NCBI GenBank assembly: GCA_050258095.1
Contig: JBLMYD010000077.1
Span: 1-45,318, forward strand
Source: VRUE01 sp050258095
GTDB lineage: Bacteria > Actinomycetota > Thermoleophilia > Solirubrobacterales > 70-9
Length of the DNA stretch: 45,318 nucleotides
Reading direction: 5' to 3'
Positions 32,512-39,986 of the stretch are shown here, piece by piece. A program made the translations under genes and the position numbers. The notes beneath the pieces were generated by a model. The model had not been told where the DNA came from, made no database searches, and was given only the letters and a program-made list of their open reading frames with translations. How positions within the stretch are numbered: position 1 is the stretch's first letter; the number at the start of each line of letters is the position of its first letter.

Positions 32512-33378
32512 CTACAGGGCGAAGACGAGCGTGCAGAACAGGCCCATGCCGATGCAGTAGATGCCGAACGGCGTCAGGCGGTTGGTCTCGAAGTACTTGA
32601 GCAGGAACTTGACCGCCAGGTAGGTGGTCAGCGCCGCGGCGAGCGCGCCGACCAGGGCCTGGCCGCGCACCCCGTCGCCCGCCGAGCCGAGCAGGTCGGG
32701 CAGCTTCAGCACGCCGGCGGCGCCGATGATCGGCGTCGCCAGCAGGAAGGCGTAGCGGGCGGCGTCCTCGTTGGAGAGGCCGGTGATCAGGCCGCCGCCC
32801 ATCGTGATCCCCGAGCGCGAGATGCCGGGGATCAGCGCCGCCGCCTGCGCGGCGCCGATCGTCAGCGCCTGCTTGAAGCTCATCTTGGCGATGCGCGGGT
32901 CGGAGTCGCCGAGGTAATCGCCCGGCCGCGGCGGCCGCCTGCGCAATCGCTCGAAGAGGAGCAGGAGGAAGCCGTTGACGATCAGGAAGGCGGCGGCGGT
33001 CTGGGCCGAGGCGAAGAGGGTGCGCAGGGGATGCTCGAGCAGCAGGCCGAGCAGGCCGGCCGGGATCGTGCCCATGATGATCACCCAGCCGAGCCGCGCG
33101 TCGTCGTCGCCGGCGCCGATCTGGCGATCGCGCAGCGAGCGGCCGAGACCGCGGAAGATTCGCTTCCAGTCGTCGAGGAAGAAGAGGAAGAGGACGAGCG
33201 CGGTCGCGCAGTGGGTGGCGACGAGGAAGGAGAGGAAGTATTCGTCGTTCTGGTGGATGTTCCAGCCGAAGAGGCTGGGCAGCACGACGCCGTGGCCGAG
33301 GCTGGAGATCGGGAAGGGCTCGGCGACCCCCTGGACCAGGCCGAGGATGATCGCCTGGAGGTAGGAGATCGGTTCCAC
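32512..33378 (-). CDS. uppP: Undecaprenyl-diphosphatase, second copy (BacA/UppP family)
   Basis: The 288-residue membrane protein has LGLVQGVAEPFPISSLGHGVVLP near the N-terminus (with Glu of VAEPFP) and PGISRSGITMGGGL, the canonical second motif. It differs from the 6187 copy in length and sequence, so the two are old paralogues. It starts with GTG and lies just downstream of a small membrane gene. Two UppP proteins within 26 kb suggest a high demand for the lipid carrier or different conditions of use. Confidence 0.93.
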   Translation of the reverse strand: MEPISYLQAIILGLVQGVAEPFPISSLGHGVVLPSLFGWNIHQNDEYFLSFLVATHCATALVLFLFFLDDWKRIFRGLGRSLRDRQIGAGDDDARLGWVIIMGTIPAGLLGLLLEHPLRTLFASAQTAAAFLIVNGFLLLLFERLRRRPPRPGDYLGDSDPRIAKMSFKQALTIGAAQAAALIPGISRSGITMGGGLITGLSNEDAARYAFLLATPIIGAAGVLKLPDLLGSAGDGVRGQALVGALAAALTTYLAVKFLLKYFETNRLTPFGIYCIGMGLFCTLVFAL

Positions 33379-33390
33379 GTCTGCGGCAGC

Positions 33391-33627
33391 CTACGCGGAG
33401 GCTTCCCCGGAAGGCCCGCTCTGGAACCAGGCGAAGACGAAGCAGGCCGCCGCGACGACCAGCGCGGCGATCCCGTGCTTGGCGTGGTGGTGGCCGGAAC
33501 CGGCCTCGTGGCCGGGGAAGAACGACGGCAGCGAGCCGGCGGGCTCGACGAAGTAGACGACGGCGATCGCGACGAAGACGAGGCCGGCGAGCACGGCGGG
33601 GACGATCAGGTTGCGACGCTTGGTCAC
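33391..33627 (-). CDS. Small two-helix membrane protein
   Basis: A 78-residue protein: helix 1 (LIVPAVLAGLVFVAIAVVYFV), an outside loop with a His-rich patch (GSGHHHAKHG), then helix 2 (IAALVVAAACFVFAWF). The His-rich loop may bind metal. It starts with GTG 33627 and is 12 nt upstream of the second UppP gene, so the two are probably co-transcribed. No known family recognised. Confidence 0.65.
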   Translation of the reverse strand: MTKRRNLIVPAVLAGLVFVAIAVVYFVEPAGSLPSFFPGHEAGSGHHHAKHGIAALVVAAACFVFAWFQSGPSGEASA

Positions 33628-33678
33628 GCGAGCCGCACGATATCCGGCTCCGCCTAAAGATGAGGTGAGAATCTGCGC

Positions 33679-34593
33679 ATGACCCACGTTTCGGATCGGG
33701 TGCGCGCGGCGTGTGCGCGGGTCGCCGGGCTCGCGCGCTCGGTCGCGATCGACGAGGAGGAGGCCGAGGCGTACGCCGACGGGCTGACCTGGACCGGCAA
33801 GACCGGTTCGCACCCCGTCGAGGGCGCCAGGGAGGCCCGCGCCGCCTTCGTCGTCTGCCTCGACGCGATCAACTTCGGCTCGGGCTGGTGGCCGACGATC
33901 CGCAAGCGCCCCGGCCACAGCGGCTACGCGACGATCGAGGCTTGCCTGCTCGACCGCTTCCGTGCCGGCGGCGCCTGGTCGGCGGAGGAGCTGCGACAGC
34001 TGTCGGCCGCCGACCTCGCCGCGGTGACCGGCCAGGACGCCGATCACCCGTTGATGGGGCAGTACGCCGCGGCGCTGCGCGACGTCGGCGCTCGGGTCCT
34101 CGCCGAGCACGGCGGCAGCTTCGAGGCCGTCGTCGATGCCGCCGACGGCTCGGCGCTCGCCCTCGCCGACCTGCTCGCCGGCTGGGACGCCTTCGCCGAC
34201 GTCTCGACCTACGACGGCGAGCCGGCGCCCTTCTTCAAGCGGGCCCAGATCGCCGCCGCCGACGTCGACCGGATGGGCGTCGCCGACCTGGGCGGGGAAG
34301 AGCGGCTGACCGCTTTCGCCGACAACCTCGTCCCGCACGTGCTGCGGGTCGACGGCGTCCTGCGCCTCGACCCCGAGCTGGAGCGGCGCATCGACGCCGG
34401 CGAGCTCCTCGTCCACGGCTCGCCCGAGGAGGTCGAGCTGCGTGCCTGCGCCGTGCACGCGGTCGAGCTGCTCGCCGCCGCCATGCACGGCCGCCTCTCT
34501 CCCGCCCAGATCGACGCCGCGCTCTGGAACCGCGGCCGCGCCCCCCGCTACAAGTCGCGCCCCCGCCCCCGCTGCCGCAACACCGCTTATTAG
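33679..34593 (+). CDS. Queuosine salvage protein (DUF2419/Qng1-like)
   Basis: The 304-residue protein matches the DUF2419 family, shown to be queuosine 5'-phosphate N-glycosylases that release queuine for reuse in tRNA. Visible signatures: LDAINFGSGWWPTIRK, PAPFFKRAQIAAADV, RLTAFADNLVPHVL, ELRACAVHAVELLAAAMHG, and the C-terminus ALWNRG...RYKSRPRPRCRNTAY. Eukaryotic members have similar length. A GAGGTGA ribosome site precedes ATG 33679. No queuine tRNA-guanine transglycosylase or queuosine transporter is in the window, so the partner genes must be elsewhere. The gene runs into structured element C. Confidence 0.9.
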   Translation: MTHVSDRVRAACARVAGLARSVAIDEEEAEAYADGLTWTGKTGSHPVEGAREARAAFVVCLDAINFGSGWWPTIRKRPGHSGYATIEACLLDRFRAGGAWSAEELRQLSAADLAAVTGQDADHPLMGQYAAALRDVGARVLAEHGGSFEAVVDAADGSALALADLLAGWDAFADVSTYDGEPAPFFKRAQIAAADVDRMGVADLGGEERLTAFADNLVPHVLRVDGVLRLDPELERRIDAGELLVHGSPEEVELRACAVHAVELLAAAMHGRLSPAQIDAALWNRGRAPRYKSRPRPRCRNTAY

Positions 34594-34597
34594 CTTT

Positions 34598-34711
34598 AGC
34601 GGCCATCCCGGTAGGGGTGGAACGTCTTGTACTTTTTCGCGGCAAGCCATTGTCGGCAGCCGGCGGCGCAGCTCGAAAAAGTTAAGTGGAACCCCTACCG
34701 GGATGGCCGCT
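34598..34711. repeat. Structured palindromic element, copy C
   Basis: Outer arms 34598-34618 and 34691-34711 are a perfect 21-bp inverted repeat. GAACGTCTTGT (34620-34630) faces TAAGTGGA (34683-34690); the inner stem is ACTTTTTCG (34631-34639) with CGAAAAAGT (34674-34682). The top (34640-34673) is unlike those of copies A and B. It fills the gap between the convergent queuosine gene and ABC permease gene, touching the permease stop. Confidence 0.9.
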
Positions 34712-35502
34712 CAGCCTGCCGCTTCGGCCCGCTTCAGGCCGCCGCGCGCCCAGAGGGCGAAGAGGACCGGCAGGGTCAGGCCGAGCGCGAAGGCGAGGGC
34801 GACGACGACGGGTTCGCCGGAGATGAAGCCGCGGCCGGCCTCGAGCAGCGCGGTCACAGGGTTGACCGAGGCGACGGCGTGGATCCAGCCGCTGAGCAGG
34901 CTGAGCGGCACGTAGACCGGCGCCAGGAAGAGGATGAGGAAGACGGGGAACTGCATCAGCGGCCCGCCCTGGATCGAGCGCACGCGCAGGGCGACGCCGG
35001 CCGCCCACATCGTCGCCGCCAGGTTGGTGAGCAGGGCGAGCCCGAAGAGCCCGACCAGTTCGACGCCGCCGCCGCCGACCTGCATGCCGGCGACCAGGGC
35101 GAGGACGGTCAGCACCGCCCAGGTGACCAGCGCCCGCAGGATCGCCGCCAGCGTGTAGCCGGCGACTATGCCGCTGCGCCGGGAGGCGGCGAGCAGGTAA
35201 CGGCGGGCGAAGCCGCTCTCGAAGTCGCGGGCCATCGCGAAGCCGGTGAAGACGCCGCCGAAGGCGGCCGACTGCAGCAGGACGAAGACGAACTGGAAGG
35301 CCGTGTAGCCGCTGGGGAAGTCGAAGCCGGGCGCTTTGGCCATCGCGGAGAGGCCGCCGGCGAAGGCGACGAAGAAGAAGATCGGGAAGATCAGCGCCGG
35401 CAGCAGGAAGGGCGGGTTGGTGAGGAAGTTGTGGAAGCTGCGCCAGGCGACGGCGAGCGCCACGTCGTGGAAGCGGGCGGGCCGCCCCTCGCCGCCGCTC
35501 AC
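34711..35502 (-). CDS. ABC-2 type permease, second subunit
   Basis: A 263-residue ABC-2 permease with six predicted helices: LLPALIFPIFFFVAFAGGL, FQFVFVLLQSAAFGG, MARDFESGFARRYLLAASRR (the conserved cytoplasmic coupling region), ILRALVTWAVLTVLALVAG, LVGLFGLALLTNLAATMWAAG and LALGLTLPVLFALWARGG. It pairs with the next subunit and the ATPase as a DrrAB-like exporter. GTG 35502 overlaps the stop of subunit one (GTGA). A much longer open frame upstream is the shadow of the other two genes. Confidence 0.9.
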   Translation of the reverse strand: MSGGEGRPARFHDVALAVAWRSFHNFLTNPPFLLPALIFPIFFFVAFAGGLSAMAKAPGFDFPSGYTAFQFVFVLLQSAAFGGVFTGFAMARDFESGFARRYLLAASRRSGIVAGYTLAAILRALVTWAVLTVLALVAGMQVGGGGVELVGLFGLALLTNLAATMWAAGVALRVRSIQGGPLMQFPVFLILFLAPVYVPLSLLSGWIHAVASVNPVTALLEAGRGFISGEPVVVALAFALGLTLPVLFALWARGGLKRAEAAG

Positions 35503-36281
35503 GTTCGCACCAGCCGCGTCTTCAGGGCGCTGCTCGCGGCCAGCATGCCGGCGGCGAGGATCGCCGCGGCGATGCCGAAGCCGAGCGCGAGCTTGTCCGG
35601 CTCCCAGCCTTCGTAGAGCAGCGAGCGGAAGGCCTCGAGCAGGTAGGTGACCGGGTTGGCGGTGGCGACCTTGCGGAACCACTCGGTCTGGAGCAGGTCG
35701 AGCGGCAGTGCCATCGCCGAGATGAAGAGGAAGACGAAGAACATCGGGAAGAGGCCCTGCACCGCCTCGCCGGAGCCGGTGCGCAGCGCCGCGAAGAGCC
35801 CGATCGAGCCGAAGGCGACGGTGATCGAGACGGCGAGGGCGACGATCGTCAGCGCCCCGCCGACGCCGGTGACCAGCTCGGCGCCGGCGATCAGCCCCAC
35901 CGTCAGGTAGGTCGCCGCCTGGACGACGCCGAGCAGGACCGCGCCGGCGAGCAGGCCGCTGAGCAGCGCCGCCCCGCGCAGCGGCGTCAGCGCCAGCCGG
36001 TTGAGGAAGCCGGTCTCGATGTCGCGCGCCAGGTCGGTGCCCGTGTTCATCACCGAGAAGAGCGCCCCCTGCATGAAGGGCACGGCGAGGGCGAAGGTCA
36101 GGTAGGAGTCGGTCGGGAAGCCGGGCAGGTTGGTCGCCTGCCGCAGGCCGCTCGAGTTGACCGCGAGCAGGAAGAGGGGGAAGACGAGCGCGGGGACGAT
36201 CTGCGCCGGCTGGCGCAGCGTGCGCAGGACCGAGCGCCGGGCGAGCTGGGAGACCTGCACCCGCAGGCGGGCGCCGCTCAA
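35499..36281 (-). CDS. ABC-2 type permease, first subunit
   Basis: A 260-residue permease paralogous to the next one. It has RTLRQPAQIVPALVFPLFLLAVNSS, the coupling region TDLARDIETGFLNRLALTPL, VGLIAGAELVTGVGGALTIVALA, and FVFLFISAMALPLDLLQTEWFRKVATANPVTYLLEAFRSLL. The PVTYLLEAFR segment is typical of DrrB-like daunorubicin-resistance subunits. It starts with TTG in a TTGA overlap with the ATPase gene. It probably forms a heterodimer with the second permease. Confidence 0.92.
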   Translation of the reverse strand: MSGARLRVQVSQLARRSVLRTLRQPAQIVPALVFPLFLLAVNSSGLRQATNLPGFPTDSYLTFALAVPFMQGALFSVMNTGTDLARDIETGFLNRLALTPLRGAALLSGLLAGAVLLGVVQAATYLTVGLIAGAELVTGVGGALTIVALAVSITVAFGSIGLFAALRTGSGEAVQGLFPMFFVFLFISAMALPLDLLQTEWFRKVATANPVTYLLEAFRSLLYEGWEPDKLALGFGIAAAILAAGMLAASSALKTRLVRT

Positions 36282-37297
36282 GTCGGCGCCGCCGTCTCGG
36301 CCTCTGCCTCGGTGCGCTCCTCCGCAGCCTCCTCCTCGGCGCCCTCCAGCGAGCGCCCGGTCTTGGCGAGGAAGACGTCGTCGAGCGAGGGCGCGTGCAG
36401 CTGCAGGCGCTCGATCGCGATCCCCTCGGCGTCGAGCGCCCGCACGACCTCGGCCAGCTGCGCCTCGCCGCCCTCGAGGCGCGCCGCGGCCGCCTCGGGA
36501 GCGGCGCCGGCGACGGCACCGAAGCGCTCGAGCACGGCAGCGAGCCGCTCGCGGTCCGCTCCGTCGCGGGGAACCGCCTCGACCGTCGGGCGGCCGATCT
36601 CGGCCTTCAGCTCGGCCGGGGTGCCCTCGGCGACGAGGCGGCCGTGGTCGATGATCCCGACCCGGCCGGCGAGCGCGTCGGCCTCCTCGAGGTACTGCGT
36701 GGTGAGGAAGACGGTGACGCCCTCCTCGGTGGCGAGGCGGGCGACCTCCTCCCAGAGCGCCGTGCGGCTCTGGATGTCGAGGCCGGTCGTCGGCTCGTCG
36801 AGGAAGAGGATGCGCGGCCGGTGGACCAGCGCCAGCGCCAGGTCGAGCCGGCGCTTCATCCCGCCCGAGTAGCCGCCGACTTTGCGGTCGGCCGCCCGCG
36901 AGAGGCCGACCCGCTCGAGCAGCTCGCGCCCCCGCTCCCTGCGCTCGCCCTTCTCCAGGCCGTGCAGGGCGGTCTGCAGGCGCATGTGCTCGTTGCCGCT
37001 GAGCAGCGGGTCGAGCGCCGCTTCCTGCAGCGCCGCCCCGATCGAGGCCCGCACCCGCGGCCCCTCGTGGACGATGTCGAAGCCCGCTACGCGCGCCGTC
37101 CCCGCGGTCGGCGGCAGCAGCGTCGTCAGCATCAGCACCGTCGTCGACTTGCCGGCCCCGTTGGGGCCGAGGAAGCCGTAGATCTCCCCTTCCCGCACGC
37201 GCAGGTCGATCCCGTCGACGGCGCGCGGGCCGTTCTTGAACTCGCGCACGAGCGCCTCGACTTCGATGCCGCTGCCGTTTCGGCCGCCGGTAGCCAC
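36278..37297 (-). CDS. ABC transporter ATPase (DrrA/CcmA-type)
   Basis: The 339-residue ATPase has Walker A GFLGPNGAGKSTT, a Q-loop, signature YSGGMKRRLDLALALVHRP, Walker B ILFLDEPTTGLD and the H-loop-like TTQYLEEADAL, all intact. A C-terminal extension (about 220-310) carries the DrrA-type domain, IERLQLHAPSLDDVFLAKTGRSLE. It drives the two ABC-2 permeases to export a drug, lipid or glycan. GTG 37297 has TAGCCT (37311-37306) 8 nt upstream; the extra residues up to 37354 are unlikely. The Glu/Ala-rich tail (GAEEEAAEERTEAEAE) is longer than usual. Confidence 0.94.
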   Translation of the reverse strand: MATGGRNGSGIEVEALVREFKNGPRAVDGIDLRVREGEIYGFLGPNGAGKSTTVLMLTTLLPPTAGTARVAGFDIVHEGPRVRASIGAALQEAALDPLLSGNEHMRLQTALHGLEKGERRERGRELLERVGLSRAADRKVGGYSGGMKRRLDLALALVHRPRILFLDEPTTGLDIQSRTALWEEVARLATEEGVTVFLTTQYLEEADALAGRVGIIDHGRLVAEGTPAELKAEIGRPTVEAVPRDGADRERLAAVLERFGAVAGAAPEAAAARLEGGEAQLAEVVRALDAEGIAIERLQLHAPSLDDVFLAKTGRSLEGAEEEAAEERTEAEAETAAPT

Positions 37298-37365
37298 CGC
37301 CGCGCAGGCTAGCTCAGCCACTCCCCGGCCCGAGCCGGTCGACCTGCGTCTCATAGGATCGGCCG

Positions 37366-37827
37366 GTGAAGCCGGTCCGCTCCTCGGTCGTCGTCGCCAA
37401 GCCCGCGCCGGAGGTCTACGACTTCCTCGCGGTCCTCGCCAACCACGAGTCCTTCCTCGACCACTTCCTCGTCGACTGGAGCTTCTCGGGACCGCGCAAG
37501 GGCGTCGGCGCCAAGGGGCTCGCGCGCGCCCACGCGCCCGCCTCGCAGGACTGGACCGAGCTCGAGATCGTCGAGGCGAAGGCGCCGCGACGGATCGTCG
37601 AGCAGGGAGTCGGCGCCGGCGGCAAGCGGCGCACGCGCGGCACCTACCTGCTCGAGGAGCTGCCGGACGGGACGACGAAGGTCGAGCTCGAGCTCGAGTG
37701 GATCGAGGCCTCGCGGGCCGAACGCCTGATCCCGCCGCTGACCCGCGCCTTCGCCCGCCGTCCCAACGGCAAGGCGATGCGCCGCCTGGCGAAGCTGCTC
37801 GCCGCCGACCGGGGCGCGCCCGACTAG
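37366..37827 (+). CDS. SRPBCC family (START-like) protein
   Basis: A 153-residue protein with the helix-grip pattern SSVVVAKPAPEVYDFLAVLANHESFLDHFLVDWSFSGP, strands ELEIVEAKAPRRIVEQG and RGTYLLEELPDGTTKVELELEWIEA, and a long C-terminal helix (MRRLAKLLAA). SRPBCC domains bind hydrophobic ligands or act as cyclases and dehydratases; no catalytic residues can be named here. GTG 37366 lies 6 nt after TAGGAT (37354-37359). It converges on the next gene with a 4-nt overlap. Confidence 0.87.
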   Translation: MKPVRSSVVVAKPAPEVYDFLAVLANHESFLDHFLVDWSFSGPRKGVGAKGLARAHAPASQDWTELEIVEAKAPRRIVEQGVGAGGKRRTRGTYLLEELPDGTTKVELELEWIEASRAERLIPPLTRAFARRPNGKAMRRLAKLLAADRGAPD

Positions 37828-38435
37828 GCCGCTGCGGCGGTCGCCCCGAACAGCTCCGCCGAGGGGATGCCGATCACCTCGCCCTTGAAGCGCTTCTCAC
37901 GGCCGTAGACGACCCAGGTGGTGTCGATTTCGCCGATGTCGAGGTCGAGGCGCAGCTCGTCGGCGTGGCCTTCGACGTGCTCCATGTGCGTGAGGCCGGA
38001 GTCGTAGCGGCCTTCCAGCAGCTCTTCGGCGACGATCGGCTTCGAGGGCACGTCGATCACCTCCTCCCACCGGGAGAGGTCGACGTAGCCCTTGGTCGCC
38101 GGCACGATCCCCAGCGAGCGCGGCTTCTCGACCTCGCGGCGGCTGAGCAGGACCAGGTGCTTGGTCGGGTAGATGAAGGTGTCGACGACGAAGATCTCGG
38201 TCCAGTGCTTCTCGGTGATCTCGTGCACCAGGGGATGGGCGCTGCACTGGACGAGGAAGCCGTTCGGCGTCTGGCGCAGGATCTCCAACCCCTTGAAGAA
38301 GTCTGTGATTAGCACCACCCCGTAGTCCTCGACGCCCTGGAACTCGAGGTAGCGCTTGACCGCGCGCTCGTGGCAGGTGCCCGCGGGCCCGAGCGTGATC
38401 ACCGTGACCCGTCCCTCTGCGCCGTTCCCGTCCAT
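37824..38435 (-). CDS. BacA-like prephenate decarboxylase homologue
   Basis: The 203-residue protein begins TVITLGPAGTCHERAVKRYL, as in prephenate dehydratases, but has the length and single-domain form of bacilysin-pathway BacA and related (AerD, SalX) prephenate decarboxylases. Further resemblance: FLVQCSAHPLVHEI, FVVDTFIYPTKHLVLLSRREV, SLGIVPATKGYVDLSRWEE, RYDSGLTHMEHV and IDTTWVVYGREK. It lacks the Thr-Arg-Phe motif and the ACT domain of true dehydratases. Known members remove CO2 from prephenate without aromatising the ring, opening routes to unusual amino acids. No other bac-like genes are in the window, so the product is unknown. A good promoter lies upstream. Confidence 0.78.
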   Translation of the reverse strand: MDGNGAEGRVTVITLGPAGTCHERAVKRYLEFQGVEDYGVVLITDFFKGLEILRQTPNGFLVQCSAHPLVHEITEKHWTEIFVVDTFIYPTKHLVLLSRREVEKPRSLGIVPATKGYVDLSRWEEVIDVPSKPIVAEELLEGRYDSGLTHMEHVEGHADELRLDLDIGEIDTTWVVYGREKRFKGEVIGIPSAELFGATAAAA

Positions 38436-38444
38436 CAGCGCAAA

Positions 38445-38473
38445 AGACTATTCGATCAAACAGGGTCGGTCAA
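38445..38473 (-). promoter_or_regulatory. Promoter of the BacA-like gene
   Basis: TTGACC (38473-38468), 17-bp spacer, TAGTCT (38450-38445), with ATG 38435 nine nt later. It is the best sigma-70-like match in the window and implies a leaderless or near-leaderless mRNA. Confidence 0.6.
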
Positions 38474-38495
38474 TCGTCCAGGCGAGGCATAGGCT

Positions 38496-38894
38496 ATGCG
38501 CGCGGACGAGATGGACCGGCCGGACGGAAAGAGCGACGGGCCCTCGCGGGAAGAGGCGATCGACGCCACGCGCCGCACGCGGCTGGCCAGCGAACGGACC
38601 GAGCTTGCCTGGTGGCGGACGGGGCTCACCGCCCTCGCCGTGGCCCTCGCCGTAGGCCGGGTCGTGCCCGGCCTCTACCGCAGCTCGGTGCGCTGGCCCT
38701 ACGTCGCGATCGGCATCTGCTTCGCGCTCTACGGCGTCGCGGCGATCGCCTACGGCAGCTTCCGCCGCAAGGCGGTCGAGGACGCGCTGCTCGCCGGCCG
38801 CTTCCCGACCTCGCCCCGCTTCGCCCACGGCAGTCTGGTCGGCGGCGGCATCCTGCTCGGCCTGCTCACCATCGTCCTGATCCTGCTCGGCTGA
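38496..38894 (+). CDS. DUF202 membrane protein
   Basis: A 132-residue protein (127 if ATG 38511 is used; GGACGAG precedes that codon, and TAGGCT ends right at the first ATG). DUF202 signature: TRLASERTELAWWRTGLTALAVALAVGRVVP, followed by three membrane helices. The function is unknown; in yeast, related domains occur in the vacuolar VTC complex. It ends 23 nt before the phosphatase gene. Confidence 0.85.
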   Translation: MRADEMDRPDGKSDGPSREEAIDATRRTRLASERTELAWWRTGLTALAVALAVGRVVPGLYRSSVRWPYVAIGICFALYGVAAIAYGSFRRKAVEDALLAGRFPTSPRFAHGSLVGGGILLGLLTIVLILLG

Positions 38895-38917
38895 GCCGCT
38901 ATACGCTAGCCCCCACG

Positions 38918-39973
38918 TTGCAGCGCTTCCCCCTCACCTACGCCCGCGTAGTCGTGACCGGTGCCGCCGCCGCCGCGGTGTTCGTCGCCTGGCTGGTCAC
39001 CGGGAGCGAGATCAGGGCCGGGGTGACGTACTTCTATGCCGTTCCCGTCGGCCTCGCCGCCTGGTGGTGGGGCCGCCGCGTCGCGGTCGCCGTCGTCCTC
39101 GCCTGCATCGCCCTCTACCTGATCGGCGTCGCGGTCCACCCGGTCCCCGACCTCGGCGTCGCCCTCTCCCTGCGGCTGGCCGCGCTCACCGGGGTGGCGA
39201 TCGTCGTCTCGCTGGTGCAGGAGCGGTTGACGACGCTCGAGCACTCGGCAGAAGACCTGGAGACGATCAGGAGCGCGCTGACCCCGGCGGCGCTGCCGCG
39301 GCTGCCCGGCGTCGACGCGGCGACGGCCTTCGTCCCCTCGCAGCTCGGGCTCTCGGGCGACTTCTACCTCGTCACCGACGGGTCCGACGGCTCGGTCGTC
39401 GCGATCGTCGGCGACGTCACCGGCCACGGCCCCAAAGCCGCCCGGCTCGCCACCTTCGTTCGCGCCCGCTTTGCCGCTTTTGCGGCCGGCACGGGCGATC
39501 CGGCCGAATTGCTGATGCTCGTCAACGAAGCGCTCGCCGACCGCCCCGGCGGCGAGCTGGTCAGCGCCGCCTGCCTGCGCCTGGACGGCGCGAGGTCGCA
39601 CCTGACCTGGGCGGTGGCGGGGCACCCGCCGCCGCTGGTGCTGCCCGCCCTGCGCGAGCTCGTGCGGGCCGGCAACACGCTCCCGCTCGGGGCAGACGAC
39701 AGGCTCGAGCTGCGCAACGGCGAGGCCTCGCTGGCGCCCGGCGGCGGAGTCGTCGCCTACACCGACGGGGCGACCGAGGTGCGGCGCAACGGCGCGATGC
39801 TCGGCGCCGACGGCCTCGCGCGCCTGCTCGAGCCGCTCGCCGGGCTGCCGGCCGGCGAGCTGGTCGCGCGGGCCGAAGCGGCGATCCTCGAGTGGGCGGA
39901 CGCGCCGATCCGCGACGACCTCTGCCTGCTGGCGATGAGGCCCGTGGCGACGCCGGAGCGCGAGTCGCCCTAG
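38918..39973 (+). CDS. Membrane PP2C-type (SpoIIE domain) phosphatase
   Basis: A protein of about 351 residues with N-terminal membrane helices (about 8-105), a short coiled segment (VQERLTTLEHSAEDLETIRSAL) and a SpoIIE/PP2C domain. Metal-binding residues appear in LSGDFYLV, VVAIVGDVTGHGPKAARLA and VVAYTDGATEVR, with DDLCLLAMR at the end. Such enzymes dephosphorylate anti-sigma-factor antagonists or other phosphoproteins, often in partner-switching systems. No PAS or GAF sensor is seen, so the membrane part may sense directly. TTG 38918 lies 10 nt after TACGCT (38902-38907). Confidence 0.87.
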   Translation: MQRFPLTYARVVVTGAAAAAVFVAWLVTGSEIRAGVTYFYAVPVGLAAWWWGRRVAVAVVLACIALYLIGVAVHPVPDLGVALSLRLAALTGVAIVVSLVQERLTTLEHSAEDLETIRSALTPAALPRLPGVDAATAFVPSQLGLSGDFYLVTDGSDGSVVAIVGDVTGHGPKAARLATFVRARFAAFAAGTGDPAELLMLVNEALADRPGGELVSAACLRLDGARSHLTWAVAGHPPPLVLPALRELVRAGNTLPLGADDRLELRNGEASLAPGGGVVAYTDGATEVRRNGAMLGADGLARLLEPLAGLPAGELVARAEAAILEWADAPIRDDLCLLAMRPVATPERESP

Positions 39974-39986
39974 CGTCCCGCACGAG

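Noticed and set aside
14116..34711. REP/BIME elements of a RAYT system
   Set aside because: The arms contain GTAG, as REP elements do, but the elements are much longer, have an internal loop and second stem, and no transposase of that type is in the window.
35503..36519. Long minus-strand frame continuing upstream of the second ABC permease
   Set aside because: It is the shadow of the first permease and the ATPase genes; the real gene starts at GTG 35502.
37824..38435. Prephenate dehydratase (pheA)
   Set aside because: The N-terminal GPAGTCHE fits, but the Thr-Arg-Phe motif and the ACT domain are absent and the rest matches the BacA-type decarboxylases.
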